DNA of 64,000 bases from JBBRYB01 sp038238115 (lineage in GTDB: Bacteria; Actinomycetota; Actinomycetes; Propionibacteriales; Nocardioidaceae). Made by a program: the position numbers and the translations under genes. Below the pieces are notes generated by a model. The model searched no databases. It was not told the origin of the DNA and saw nothing but the letters and a program-made list of their open reading frames with translations. Below, piece by piece: positions 16,277 through 24,415 of this stretch. The stretch covers positions 124,001-188,000 of the forward strand of contig JBBRYB010000002.1 of NCBI GenBank assembly GCA_038238115.1, given 5' to 3'. Position 1 is the stretch's first letter. Each line of letters opens with the position of its first letter.

Positions 16277-17287
16277 GTGAGCGTGGCCCCCTCCAGGTCA
16301 GAGCCGCCGACGTCGGGCCTGGTCGGTCGGCGTACCGGGGGAGGACAGCTCTCGATCGCAGCCCTCGTCGAGCGTGCCCAGTCTGGTGACCCACGGGCGG
16401 TGGCGCGGCTCATCTCGCTCGTCGAGGACGCCTCACCGCTTCTGCGCGAGGTGGCCGAGAAGCTCGCGCCGCACTCCGGGAGGGCCGAGATCATCGGCAT
16501 CACCGGCTCGCCCGGTGTGGGCAAGTCGACGTCGACGTCTGCTCTCGTGACCGCGCTGCGCGAGTTGGGCAAGCGCGTCGGGATCCTCGCCGTCGATCCG
16601 TCGTCGCCCTTCTCGGGTGGCGCACTGCTGGGAGACCGGGTGCGGATGCAGGACCACGCCACGGACCGTGAGGTCTACATCCGCTCGATGGCGACCCGAG
16701 GCCACCTCGGGGGGCTGAGCTGGGCGACACCCCAGGCGCTGCGTGTGCTCGACGCCGCCGGCTGTGACGTCGTGATCGTCGAGACGGTGGGCGTGGGGCA
16801 GTCAGAGATTGACGTGGCGGGGCTCGCCGACACCACAGTGGTGTTGCTGGCGCCCGGCATGGGCGACGGGATCCAGGCGGCGAAGGCGGGGATCCTCGAG
16901 ATCGGAGACGTGTTCGTCGTCAACAAGGCCGACCGCGACGGTGCCGACCAGGTCGCGCGTGACCTGCGATCGGTCCTGAGCCTCGGTGCAGCCGCCGACG
17001 CGTGGCGTGCGCCGATCGTCAAGACGGTGGCCCAGACCGGCGAAGGCGTGGCCGACGTGCTCAAGGCGATCGCCAAGCACCGCGAGCGACTTACCTCGAC
17101 CGGGGAGCTCACGGCTCGACGAGAGCGGCGGGCGCGCGACGAGATCGAGGCAATCGCGGTGACGGCGCTGCGGGAGCGGTTCGCCGACCTGCATGGTCAT
17201 GCCGACCTCGACGGGCTGGCGGCCCGCGTCGTGAACGGGTTCATCGACCCCTACGTCGCGGCAGACCGCCTGCTCGCCGCGCTCTGA
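16277..17287 (+). CDS. meaB: Methylmalonyl-CoA mutase-associated GTPase MeaB
   Basis: A 336-residue G3E-family GTPase that protects and reloads B12-dependent acyl-CoA mutases. The P-loop GITGSPGVGKST is at about 74-85, the Mg/switch region LAVDPSSPFSGGALLGDRVRM follows, then IVETVGVGQSEIDVAGLAD and the base-specificity NKAD near 215. The C-terminal dimerisation arm ends FIDPYVAADRLLAAL. The open frame runs back to 16100 inside the thiolase gene; I use the GTG at 16277, but a GTG at 16283 is equally possible. It is probably co-transcribed with the thiolase. Confidence 0.93.
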   Translation: MSVAPSRSEPPTSGLVGRRTGGGQLSIAALVERAQSGDPRAVARLISLVEDASPLLREVAEKLAPHSGRAEIIGITGSPGVGKSTSTSALVTALRELGKRVGILAVDPSSPFSGGALLGDRVRMQDHATDREVYIRSMATRGHLGGLSWATPQALRVLDAAGCDVVIVETVGVGQSEIDVAGLADTTVVLLAPGMGDGIQAAKAGILEIGDVFVVNKADRDGADQVARDLRSVLSLGAAADAWRAPIVKTVAQTGEGVADVLKAIAKHRERLTSTGELTARRERRARDEIEAIAVTALRERFADLHGHADLDGLAARVVNGFIDPYVAADRLLAAL

Positions 17288-17497
17288 GCCACGGCCGGCC
17301 CAGCCCGCGGACGAGCAAGGTCGGCCAACCGCTTCAGGACGCGAAGCTGGCGGCCATCTCGGGCTGCCTCAGGCGGCCGGGATGTGGACTCGTCTAGCGA
17401 TTCGTCTCGCTGGTTGGCGCTGGACATCCCCGACGCCGGCAGGACGAATCGGTTGGGGTGGCGGGAATGCGGCGGCGTGTGTGGCGTTACTGCGCGT

Positions 17498-17953
17498 ATG
17501 CCACTAGCAGGAGAGTACGAGCCGAGCCCCGAGAAGTGGGTGCGTGACAACGTGGACCAGTTCGAGCGCTCGGAGGGGACCGAGGGCAACGCCATGCGTG
17601 GGATGGCGATCATCGTCATGACGATGCGCGGCGCCAAGAGCGGCAAGCTGCGCAAGGTGCCGGTCATGCGCGTCGAGCACGACGGTGAGTACGCCGTCGT
17701 GGCATCGCTCGGCGGCGCTCCGCAGAACCCGGTCTGGTACTACAACCTGCAGGCCGACCCCAACGTCGAGGTCCAGGACGCATCCCAGCGGATGGCCATG
17801 GTCGCTCGTGAAGTGAGCGGCGACGAGAAGGCGCTGTGGTGGGAGCGCGCCGTCGCTGCCTATCCGGACTACGCCCAGTACCAGGAGCGCACCGAGCGTC
17901 AGATTCCGGTCTTTGTGCTTCGCCGCGCGGCGGACCCAGCCTCGAAGAGCTGA
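17498..17953 (+). CDS. Nitroreductase/deazaflavin (F420)-dependent oxidoreductase, Ddn-like
   Basis: A 151-residue split-barrel protein of the F420H2-dependent Ddn/'nitroreductase family deazaflavin-dependent oxidoreductase' group. The N-terminal EKWVRDNVDQFERSEGTEGN is typical of the family, followed by MTMRGAKSGKLRKVPVMRVEHDGEYAVVASLGGAP and NPVWYYNLQADPNVEVQ, then ERAVAAYPDYAQYQERT. Such enzymes reduce activated double bonds or nitro groups with F420H2, which implies that the organism makes F420. The ATG at 17498 fits the family start; the longer frame to 17384 is not needed. Confidence 0.93.
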   Translation: MPLAGEYEPSPEKWVRDNVDQFERSEGTEGNAMRGMAIIVMTMRGAKSGKLRKVPVMRVEHDGEYAVVASLGGAPQNPVWYYNLQADPNVEVQDASQRMAMVAREVSGDEKALWWERAVAAYPDYAQYQERTERQIPVFVLRRAADPASKS

Positions 17954-18137
17954 CGGACCCGGCGGCGGGGAGCTGGACGCGCGACACCGAGTTCGTCGAT
18001 GTCCAGGTCGACGGTATCGACCAGGAGCGCCAAGTCTCCGTCCTCAGCAGGGGGGCAAACCGACCAGGTGCCTAGCCGGTCCGCACCGCAGGATCTGGTG
18101 GGCGTGGCCAGGCTGGACAACGCTCTATGGTCAGGGC

Positions 18138-18644
18138 ATGACGAAAAGGGATCCGCTCCCGTTCGACCCCATCGAGGAGGCTGCCCGGCAGTGGGGCCTG
18201 CGCTGGTCGGCCGTCGAGGAGATGCGCGCCGTCACGAGCCTGATGAGGGTGCAGCAGCTGGTTCTCGCCGAGCTCGACGAGATCCTGGGGGAGTTCGGGC
18301 TTACGTTCGCCCGCTACGAGGCACTGGTACTGCTGACGTTCTCCCGGCGCGGGGCACTCCCCCTGGGCAAGATGGGTGATCGCTTGCAGGTCCACCCGAC
18401 GTCGGTGACGTCGATCGTCGACCGGCTTGAGGCCGCGGGTCACGTCCGGCGGCGCAGGCACCCCACCGACGGGCGCACGGTGCTGGCGGAGATCACCGAC
18501 TCCGGCCGCGGGCTCGTCGAGCAGGCGACGGCAGAACTGGTCAAGGCGGACTTCGGCGTGGGTATCCTGGATGCTGAGCAGCTCTCCTCGCTCGCGGCGC
18601 TGCTCCGCCCGGTGCGCATCGCGGCCGGAGACTTCACTGCCTGA
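18138..18644 (+). CDS. MarR family transcriptional regulator
   Basis: A 168-residue winged-helix regulator. Helix 1 and the dimer region span about 10-45; the DNA-binding part LGKMGDRLQVHPTSVTSIVDRLEAAGHVRRRRHPTDGRTVLAEITDSGR at about 75-123 has the recognition helix and the wing with the conserved D-x-R. The ligand is unknown. It sits directly upstream of the mutase gene, in the same orientation, with a perfect palindrome in between, so it probably controls the mutase (and perhaps itself) in response to an acyl-CoA or carboxylic acid; that is inference from position. Confidence 0.9.
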   Translation: MTKRDPLPFDPIEEAARQWGLRWSAVEEMRAVTSLMRVQQLVLAELDEILGEFGLTFARYEALVLLTFSRRGALPLGKMGDRLQVHPTSVTSIVDRLEAAGHVRRRRHPTDGRTVLAEITDSGRGLVEQATAELVKADFGVGILDAEQLSSLAALLRPVRIAAGDFTA

Positions 18645-18710
18645 CCTGCTCGCGCCGCCTCCCGGCTCAGGGCTGGCCAAGTTGGCCTGATCGCGACGGC
18701 GTCGTACCAT

Positions 18711-18730
18711 TTAGTTGGACGTCCAACTAA
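18711..18730. promoter_or_regulatory. Perfect 20-bp palindrome, probable MarR operator
   Basis: TTAGTTGGACGTCCAACTAA is a perfect palindrome starting 22 bases before the mutase ATG (18753). Its size, position and lack of loop are typical of a dimeric MarR/TetR operator. Being so close to the start codon it would overlap the transcription start or leader, suggesting repression. The neighbouring marR gene is the obvious candidate binder. Confidence 0.75.
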
Positions 18731-18752
18731 TTGCCATCGTGCTGGAGGGTCT

Positions 18753-20465
18753 ATGAGCGACGCAGGCGACATCAACGCAGGCGACATCAACGCAGGCCGT
18801 CGCCGTTGGGCAGATCGCTACGCCGCCTCCAGGATCCGCGACGCGGACTACACCACGATCTCCGGCACCACGGTCGAGCCGGTCTACGGTCCTCGCGCGG
18901 ACAGCGACTATCCGAACTTCTCGGCCATCGGGTGGCCGGGGGAGTTTCCGTTCACGCGTGGGCTCTATGCGACCGGATACCGCGGCCGCACATGGACGAT
19001 CCGGCAGTTCGCCGGCTTCGGAAACGCCCAGCAGACGAACGAGCGCTACAAGATGATCCTCGGACAGGGCGGCGGGGGGCTGTCCGTGGCGTTCGACATG
19101 CCGACCCTGATGGGCCGCGACAGTGACGACCCCCAGTCGCTCGGCGAGGTCGGGCACTGCGGCGTCGCCATCGACACGGCGGCCGACATGCAGGCGCTCT
19201 TCGACGGCATCCGACTCGAGGACGTCACGACGTCGATGACGATCTCGGGGCCAGCCGTCCCCATCTTCTGCATGTACCTCGTCGCCGCAGAGCGCCAGGG
19301 TGCCGATCTCAGCAAGCTCAACGGGACGCTGCAGACCGACATCTTCAAGGAGTACATCGCCCAGAAGGAGTGGCTTTTCACACCGGAGCCACATCTGCGT
19401 CTCATCGGTGACCTGATGGAGTACTGCGCGCGGGGTATCCCCGACTACAAGCCGCTGAGCGTGTCCGGCTATCACATCCGCGAGGCGGGGTCCACGGCCG
19501 CGCAGGAGTTGGCGTTCACGCTCGCCGACGGTTTCGGGTACGTCGAGCTCGGCCTGTCCCGCGGCCTCGACATCGAGCAGTTCGCGCCCGGCCTGTCGTT
19601 CTTCTTCGATGCCCACGTCGACTTCTTCGAGGAGATCGCCAAGTTCCGCGCCGCCCGGCGCATCTGGGCCCGCTGGATGCGCGACGTCTACGGCGCCAAG
19701 ACCGACAAGGCACAGTGGCTGCGCTTCCACGCCCAGACGGCAGGTGTGTCTCTCACCGCGCAGCAGCCCTACAACAACGTGGTCCGCACGGCCGTCGAGG
19801 CCCTGGCCGCGGTCCTCGGGGGGACGAACTCCCTACACACCAACGCCCTCGACGAGACGCTGGCTCTTCCGACCGAGCGGGCCGCCGAGATTGCCCTGCG
19901 TACGCAGCAGGTGCTCATGGAGGAGACGGGCGTGGTCAATGTGGCCGATCCGTTGGGCGGCTCCTGGTACGTCGAGGCGCTGACTGACCAGATCGAGGCC
20001 GAGGTCGAGGCCATCTTCGCGCGCATCATGGACATGGGCGGTGGGGAGACTCGCACGCATGCGGTGGGGCCGATGACGTCGGGCATCCTGCGCGGGATCG
20101 AGGACGGCTGGTTCATGGCGGAGATCGCCGAGTCGGCGTTCCAGTACCAGGTGGCGCTCGAGAAGGACGACAAGCTGGTCGTCGGAGTCAACTGCCACAC
20201 GTCGTCCGTCACCGGGGAGCTCGAGATCCTCCGGGTCTCGCACGAGGTCGAGACCGAGCAGGTGCGAGAGCTCAGCGAGCGCAAGGCAGCTCGCGACGAA
20301 GGGGCTGTCCAGGCTGCGATCGCGACGATGGTGGAGGTGTCACGAACGGAGCACAACATGATTCCCGCGATGCTCGAGGCCGCGCGTGTCGAGGCGTCGC
20401 TCGGGGAGATCTGCGACGCGTTGCGCGCCGAGTGGGGCGAGTACCGGGAGCCGGCCCGCTTCTAG
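18753..20465 (+). CDS. B12-dependent acyl-CoA mutase large subunit (isobutyryl-CoA mutase-like)
   Basis: A 570-residue methylmalonyl-CoA mutase-family substrate-binding subunit: TIM-barrel segments GRTWTIRQFAGFGNAQQTNERYKMIL (71-102), GLSVAFDMPTLMGRDSDDP, GTLQTDIFKEYIAQKEWLF (about 191-209), SVSGYHIREAGSTAAQELAF and TNSLHTNALDETLALPTERAAEIALR. The cobalamin-binding domain (DxHxxG) found at the C-terminus of full-length mutases is absent, and its length matches IcmA/HcmA-type large subunits, so a separate small B12 subunit must be encoded outside this window. Substrate could be isobutyryl-/butyryl-CoA or a relative; I cannot assign it. GGAGGG precedes the ATG. The N-terminus contains a duplicated GDINA. 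Confidence 0.9.
   Translation: MSDAGDINAGDINAGRRRWADRYAASRIRDADYTTISGTTVEPVYGPRADSDYPNFSAIGWPGEFPFTRGLYATGYRGRTWTIRQFAGFGNAQQTNERYKMILGQGGGGLSVAFDMPTLMGRDSDDPQSLGEVGHCGVAIDTAADMQALFDGIRLEDVTTSMTISGPAVPIFCMYLVAAERQGADLSKLNGTLQTDIFKEYIAQKEWLFTPEPHLRLIGDLMEYCARGIPDYKPLSVSGYHIREAGSTAAQELAFTLADGFGYVELGLSRGLDIEQFAPGLSFFFDAHVDFFEEIAKFRAARRIWARWMRDVYGAKTDKAQWLRFHAQTAGVSLTAQQPYNNVVRTAVEALAAVLGGTNSLHTNALDETLALPTERAAEIALRTQQVLMEETGVVNVADPLGGSWYVEALTDQIEAEVEAIFARIMDMGGGETRTHAVGPMTSGILRGIEDGWFMAEIAESAFQYQVALEKDDKLVVGVNCHTSSVTGELEILRVSHEVETEQVRELSERKAARDEGAVQAAIATMVEVSRTEHNMIPAMLEAARVEASLGEICDALRAEWGEYREPARF
18762..18797 (+). repeat. Short in-frame direct repeat at the mutase N-terminus
   Basis: The 15-base unit GCAGGCGACATCAAC occurs twice in a row, followed by a further GCAGGC, giving AGDINAGDINAG in the protein before the conserved RRRWADRYAASRIRD. 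The unit is in frame, so copy-number change would lengthen the disordered N-terminus without breaking the gene. Confidence 0.85.
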
Positions 20466-20498
20466 CGACCATTGCGCCCGAGGCTGTGGCCGGCTGGG

Positions 20499-20657
20499 CC
20501 TACCCCATCCGCTCTGGTTGGTCGTTGAGCGGGGGAGTGCACACTCCCGCTGATGGTTTCCCAAGGGAGCTGCCGGTGATCCCGTGCTTTGCCCCGGCTC
20601 GATGCTGGCCTCGACCGAGCCAAGTCGGCGGCGTCAACAGCGGTGAAATGGCGGGGT
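20499..20657. repeat. Diverged direct repeat, copy A
   Basis: About 159 bases sharing ordered blocks with a second copy at 22123-22270: (G/A)CCTACCCC, GCTCTG(G/A)TGG-like, TTGAGCGGGG(A)AGTGCACA, CCGCTG.TGG and at the far end GCGGTGAAATG(G/A)CG. The block at 20528-20551 is a near-perfect palindrome centred on GTGCAC. The ends resemble what I recall of termini of actinobacterial IS21-type elements, but no transposase is present, so this identity is only a suggestion. The two copies are in the same orientation and flank the nucleotidyltransferase gene. Confidence 0.55.
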
Positions 20658-20948
20658 CGTCTCGAGGGTGATGGACCTGTCATGGATTCCTCCTGGCAGC
20701 GTCAAGACGCGGTCCGCGTGGGTCACTCAGTGGCTCGTCGGGCCTGCTCGTTTAGCGGAAAGTGCTGCGATGGTGCGCGGCTTGGATCCGCGTGGCAGTG
20801 GTGAGATTGGCGGAGACGCGACGGCAGCTGTGCCGCCTTGGGTGAAGGCTGCGGGTAGGACGCAGACACGGGGCTAACGGGCTGCACGATCCCTTAAGAA
20901 TGTTGGCGGGCGCGACCTAATAAAATACCGATCTGGGCGTTTGAGCGC

Positions 20949-20965
20949 GGGGGGGGGGGGGGGGG
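20949..20965. repeat. G17 homopolymer
   Basis: Seventeen consecutive G in an intergenic region about 210 bases upstream of the nucleotidyltransferase gene. Such a run is strongly slippage-prone, both in vivo and in sequencing, so its exact length is doubtful. Confidence 0.85.
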
Positions 20966-21177
20966 CACCCAATAGCGGCCATCCTGGGCTCAAAGTGCCG
21001 GAGACGCACTTCCCCTTCTTATCCATGTCGTTTGCGCAGTCTTGGCGCTGCCGGGACCACCGCTTGACTCACATGGGCGGTGGAACGACGCACTTCAGGA
21101 TCGCGGTGTGAGCGGTTCTTCCGTGTGACATCAGAACTGGATAGCGCACCGGTGTCGGTCTCGTTAGCCTTCCCCAG

Positions 21178-21936
21178 ATGTTGTCGGCTGCAGCGCGTGA
21201 CGCCTTGGATGAGCTCCTTGCGCGAGACGATCCATCGATCCTCGGGTTGGTGCTGAGCGGGTCGGCGGCCCGGGGGATGGAGACCGAGTGCTCCGACGTC
21301 GACGTACTCGTCGTGCGCGAGAAGCCGACAGGGTGCCAGACGAGGCGCACCACAGCCATCGACGAGATCCCCGACAGCCTGGTCGAGCTGGAGGACGTGT
21401 CGCCGTACGGGAGTGCCGGCTGGTGGGGTCGCTGGTCTTACGCCTACGGCGAGGTGCTCCGCGACGACACGGGCGGCCGGATTACCGCCGCCGTTCGCCG
21501 ACTGGCGACCGTCGATGCCGCCGAGCAGCGGGAGATCCTGGTCGGTCACTCCCGGCTCGACGGCTGGGTGAACTTCGCCTACCGTTCGCTCAAAAGCGAC
21601 CGGGACGGTCGACACCTTGAGTCGCGTCTCGACGCGGTCGAGTCGCTGCCGTGGCTGATGGACGTGGTGTTCACACTGGCCGGGCGGGTTCGGCCCTACA
21701 ACAAGTACCTCCCCTGGGAGTTGCGCGAGCACCCGCTCGCCGTACCCGAGTGGTCGGCTGAGAGGTTCCTGCCCGAGGTCGAGCGGATGCTCACCGGAGA
21801 CCCAGCAGCGCTGCGTCGTACCTTCGCCGTAGTCGACCGCGAGGTCCACGCATGGGACGCCGCCCGCGGCACGACCGTCTGCGGCGACGGCATGGAGTCG
21901 TGGGGCGACGAGCTCGCCCTCTTCTCCCCGGAGTAG
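21178..21936 (+). CDS. Nucleotidyltransferase domain protein
   Basis: A 252-residue protein with the polymerase-beta-like nucleotidyltransferase signature near the N-terminus: GLVLSGSAARGMETECSDVDVLVV (about 22-45), i.e. GS, RG and the D-x-D metal ligands. The remainder is helical, with WLMDVVFTLAGRVRPYNKYLPWELREHPL, a pattern found in kanamycin/streptomycin-type nucleotidyltransferases and uncharacterised relatives. It probably transfers a nucleotide to a small molecule or partner; substrate unknown. It is isolated, flanked on both sides by diverged direct repeats and low-gene-density DNA, suggesting a mobile cargo gene. Confidence 0.8.
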   Translation: MLSAAARDALDELLARDDPSILGLVLSGSAARGMETECSDVDVLVVREKPTGCQTRRTTAIDEIPDSLVELEDVSPYGSAGWWGRWSYAYGEVLRDDTGGRITAAVRRLATVDAAEQREILVGHSRLDGWVNFAYRSLKSDRDGRHLESRLDAVESLPWLMDVVFTLAGRVRPYNKYLPWELREHPLAVPEWSAERFLPEVERMLTGDPAALRRTFAVVDREVHAWDAARGTTVCGDGMESWGDELALFSPE

Positions 21937-22445
21937 CGGCCCGAGAACGAAGTGGTCGCAGGTCGACTGTTTTTGAGGCCCCTCTGGGCCGCTCATCGGT
22001 GATAAGTGAACATGGGGACGGCCGCCGCGGGGCTGTAGGAGGCGTAAGACCGTCGTGGCACGGTCGCAGTGACCCAACAAGTCGCCGGATCTTGCTCTCT
22101 CCCTTTTGCATTTGTGCGGCGAGACCTACCCCGCCGGCTCTGATGGTGATTGAGCGGGGAAGTGCACATCACCGCTGTTGGTCCGGGCCGTGAGCGCCAG
22201 CGTGGGCCCGGTGGATTCACATCCCCACTCCGCCAAAGCTTGACTGTCAGACGCGGTGAAATGACGCAGGGCGCCCGGGGTACATGCTGCGGACCAGTTA
22301 CTACTTACCCGCTCGCAACAAGCATGGCCGGTGAGCGACCAGGGTCCGAGCGTGTCGCCCATCCCCAGTTCCCGTCAGTTGGCGACGAGTCTGCCGAGGA
22401 GACAGGTCGCTAACAGGGTGACTCGACGGCGCTTAACCTGAACCC
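21937..22445. other. Gene-free stretch after the nucleotidyltransferase
   Basis: About 510 bases without a supported gene. The second copy of the diverged repeat (22123-22270) lies in it. Small open frames on both strands have no recognisable features. Confidence 0.55.
22123..22270. repeat. Diverged direct repeat, copy B
   Basis: Second copy of the element at 20499-20657, same orientation. It keeps GACCTACCCC, TTGAGCGGGGAAGTGCACA, CCGCTG and GCGGTGAAATG at corresponding positions, with a dissimilar middle. The minus-strand translations of the two copies also share RHFTA and SG-VH-PAQ blocks, which follows from the shared DNA and does not by itself show coding. Confidence 0.55.
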
Positions 22446-22840
22446 ATGCGCGACGAGCCAACAAGCCTGCAATCGTTCGGCCACAGGACGGACCACCGCG
22501 ACGCGGAGAGGCTTCTCCGAGAAGGGGGATGGACTTGTTGCGGTGCGGGTGATTGGGCCATCGCACTGCGTTCACCGTCAGGCGTATACGCAGCGCGGAT
22601 CAGCCCATTCGATCCAGCTGCGCCATACAATGCTGCGCTCTATCGGTACGCCGCCCACGCCGGGCAAGTTCCTCGTATCGAGGCAGAGCTTGGACTCGAA
22701 GGCGGCGGAAATCTGTTGGCCCTGGAGTTTCTGCACCCCGTGGAACCCGACCGCGCGACGGCTTACCACCGGTCCATCGCCTTGCGTGAACCCGAGGTCG
22801 AGGAACTGTCCAGGCTCGTTGCCAGCGTGGGTGGCGCTCA
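22446..22840 (+). pseudogene. Truncated kinase-like hypothetical protein
   Basis: From the ATG at 22446 about 130 residues read like a real protein (LLREGGWTCCGAGDWAIALR, ARISPFDPAAPYNAALYRYA, PRIEAELGLEGGGNLLALEF). The beta-strand/loop pattern is reminiscent of the N-lobe of protein-kinase-like or aminoglycoside-phosphotransferase-like proteins, but no catalytic motif is present. The frame then runs on to 23072 through the antisense of the antiporter gene, giving low-quality Ser/Arg sequence. The gene appears cut off where the antiporter begins, most simply by a rearrangement junction near 22835. Confidence 0.55.
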
Positions 22841-24415
22841 CTCGAGAGGGTTCGCCCGCAAGAACCGCACCTCTTCCTGGTCGAGACGAGCCTGTACCCG
22901 GCGCAGCACGATGTCGTCGATGCGCTGCTCGTCGCGCAATTCGAGAAGCGCATCGCGCCGTCGGCCGATGAGAGCGAGTGAGAGGTTTCGGTACTGGTCG
23001 TCGTGCTGGATGACAGGGTCACCCTCCGCACCGGCGGCCGCCAGCAGTTTGCGCTGCTTGTCCAGGTCGTGACGCACCCGCTCGACCACCATGTCGCCGC
23101 TGTCGAGCTCTCTGGCCGTGGTGTCGAGCGCCTCGATTGCGGTATCGAGGGTGTACTCGTCGGCGAATTGGAGCTCGTCGGTGACCGACGTGTCGGCTGG
23201 CAGCTGCGCGAATCGCACGACCGACGGCAGCAGCAGCGCCTGGAGGAGGGTCAGCACGATGACGCCGCATGCGATCAGCACCACTAGGTCCCTGTCGGGG
23301 AACGGCGCGCCAGAGTCCAGGGTGTGCGGTACGGCGAGGACCGCGGCGAGAGATACGGCGCCGCGGAACCCGGCCACCGCGCTCACCGTGCGCTGCCGCG
23401 CAGGGACCCGACGCGAGCGCTGGGCGGGACGTCTGTCGAGAACCCGGATGAGGTACGGCGTGGTGTAGAGCCATGCCCACCGCACCCCGATCACGACGGC
23501 GGTGACGGCGAGGACGTCGACGAGCGCTCGCACCATGGAGGTGCTGTTCAACGAGCGGAAGGCAGACTGGGCCGAGATCCCGATCAGCACGAAGAGCGCA
23601 CTGCTGAGCACCGTGGTGGACAGCGCCCAGAACGGGATGACGATCTGCCGGGTCACTGCACCGGTGATCCGTGGCGTCACCTGACTCATGAACAGCCCGC
23701 AGACGACGACGGCGAGCACACCGGAGGCGTGGATGGCATCGGCCAACAGGAACGCAGCGAATGGGGTCACCAGCATCGCAATGCTCTCGAGCATCGGGTC
23801 GTCCATCCGGCGGCGAACCTGCCAGCTGACCAGCCCGATCAGTACGCCGGCCAGCACGCCTCCGACGTACGCCAACACAAGCAGCCAGGTAACGTGCCAA
23901 CCGGTGAGCTGCTCCTCGCCGACCGTGACACCGACGGCCAGCCCGTACAGCACGAGGGCGGTGCCGTCGTTGACCAGGCTCTCAGCGCGGAGCACGGTCA
24001 CCGTGCGGCGCGGCAGGTCGCGGGCCAGGACGCCGACCGCCGTCGCATCGGTCGGCGCCAACGCGGCGCCGAGGACCCACGCCGGCCCCCACGCGAGGCC
24101 GAGCGCATGCGCGGTGGCGGCGACCGAAGCAGCAGTGGCGAAGACCAACGCGGTACTGGTGAGAACGACGACCCTCAGGTTGTTGCGGATCTCCCGCAGC
24201 GAAGTCGTCAGGCTCTCCCAGTTCAGCAACGCGGGCAGGAACAAGAGCAGCACGACCTCCGGCGGCATCTGGGCCTGCCGTAGGTGGGGCACGAACCCCA
24301 CCAGCACCCCGACCAGGACCAGGAGGACGGCCGGCGCGATCGGGTAGCGGCTCGCGAGCGCGCCGCACGCGACCAAGGCGACACCAAGCAAGACGACCAT
24401 CTCAAGTCCAAGCAC
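22838..24415 (-). CDS. CPA1-type Na+/H+ antiporter (NhaP-like)
   Basis: About 525 residues with 12 or so membrane helices of the sodium/proton exchanger family. Landmarks: ALAPTDATAVGVLARDLPRR (TDAT in the ion pathway), ESLVNDGTALVLYGLAVGV (the ND pair of CPA1), GFRGAVSLAAVLAVP and a C-terminal cytoplasmic tail of about 130 residues with coiled-coil character. It exchanges Na+ or K+ for H+ at the cytoplasmic membrane. I use the GTG at 24415 (VLGLEMVVLLGVALVACGAL), the usual family start; an ATG at 24454 would add 13 acidic residues. Confidence 0.9.
   Translation of the reverse strand: MLGLEMVVLLGVALVACGALASRYPIAPAVLLVLVGVLVGFVPHLRQAQMPPEVVLLLFLPALLNWESLTTSLREIRNNLRVVVLTSTALVFATAASVAATAHALGLAWGPAWVLGAALAPTDATAVGVLARDLPRRTVTVLRAESLVNDGTALVLYGLAVGVTVGEEQLTGWHVTWLLVLAYVGGVLAGVLIGLVSWQVRRRMDDPMLESIAMLVTPFAAFLLADAIHASGVLAVVVCGLFMSQVTPRITGAVTRQIVIPFWALSTTVLSSALFVLIGISAQSAFRSLNSTSMVRALVDVLAVTAVVIGVRWAWLYTTPYLIRVLDRRPAQRSRRVPARQRTVSAVAGFRGAVSLAAVLAVPHTLDSGAPFPDRDLVVLIACGVIVLTLLQALLLPSVVRFAQLPADTSVTDELQFADEYTLDTAIEALDTTARELDSGDMVVERVRHDLDKQRKLLAAAGAEGDPVIQHDDQYRNLSLALIGRRRDALLELRDEQRIDDIVLRRVQARLDQEEVRFLRANPLE

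Larger units (their letters stand above)
20466..21177. other. Gene-free stretch between mutase and nucleotidyltransferase
   Basis: About 710 bases with no convincing gene. It contains the first copy of a diverged repeat element (20499-20657), a run of 17 G (20949-20965) and a lower-GC patch around 20890-20935 (CTTAAGAATG, CTAATAAAATACC), unlike the flanking genes. Short open frames here lack family features. Confidence 0.6.

Noticed and set aside
20462..20683. Small protein genes in the two diverged repeats (shared RHFTA and PAQ blocks)
   Set aside because: The shared peptides follow from shared DNA; there is no start or RBS support and the middles do not align.
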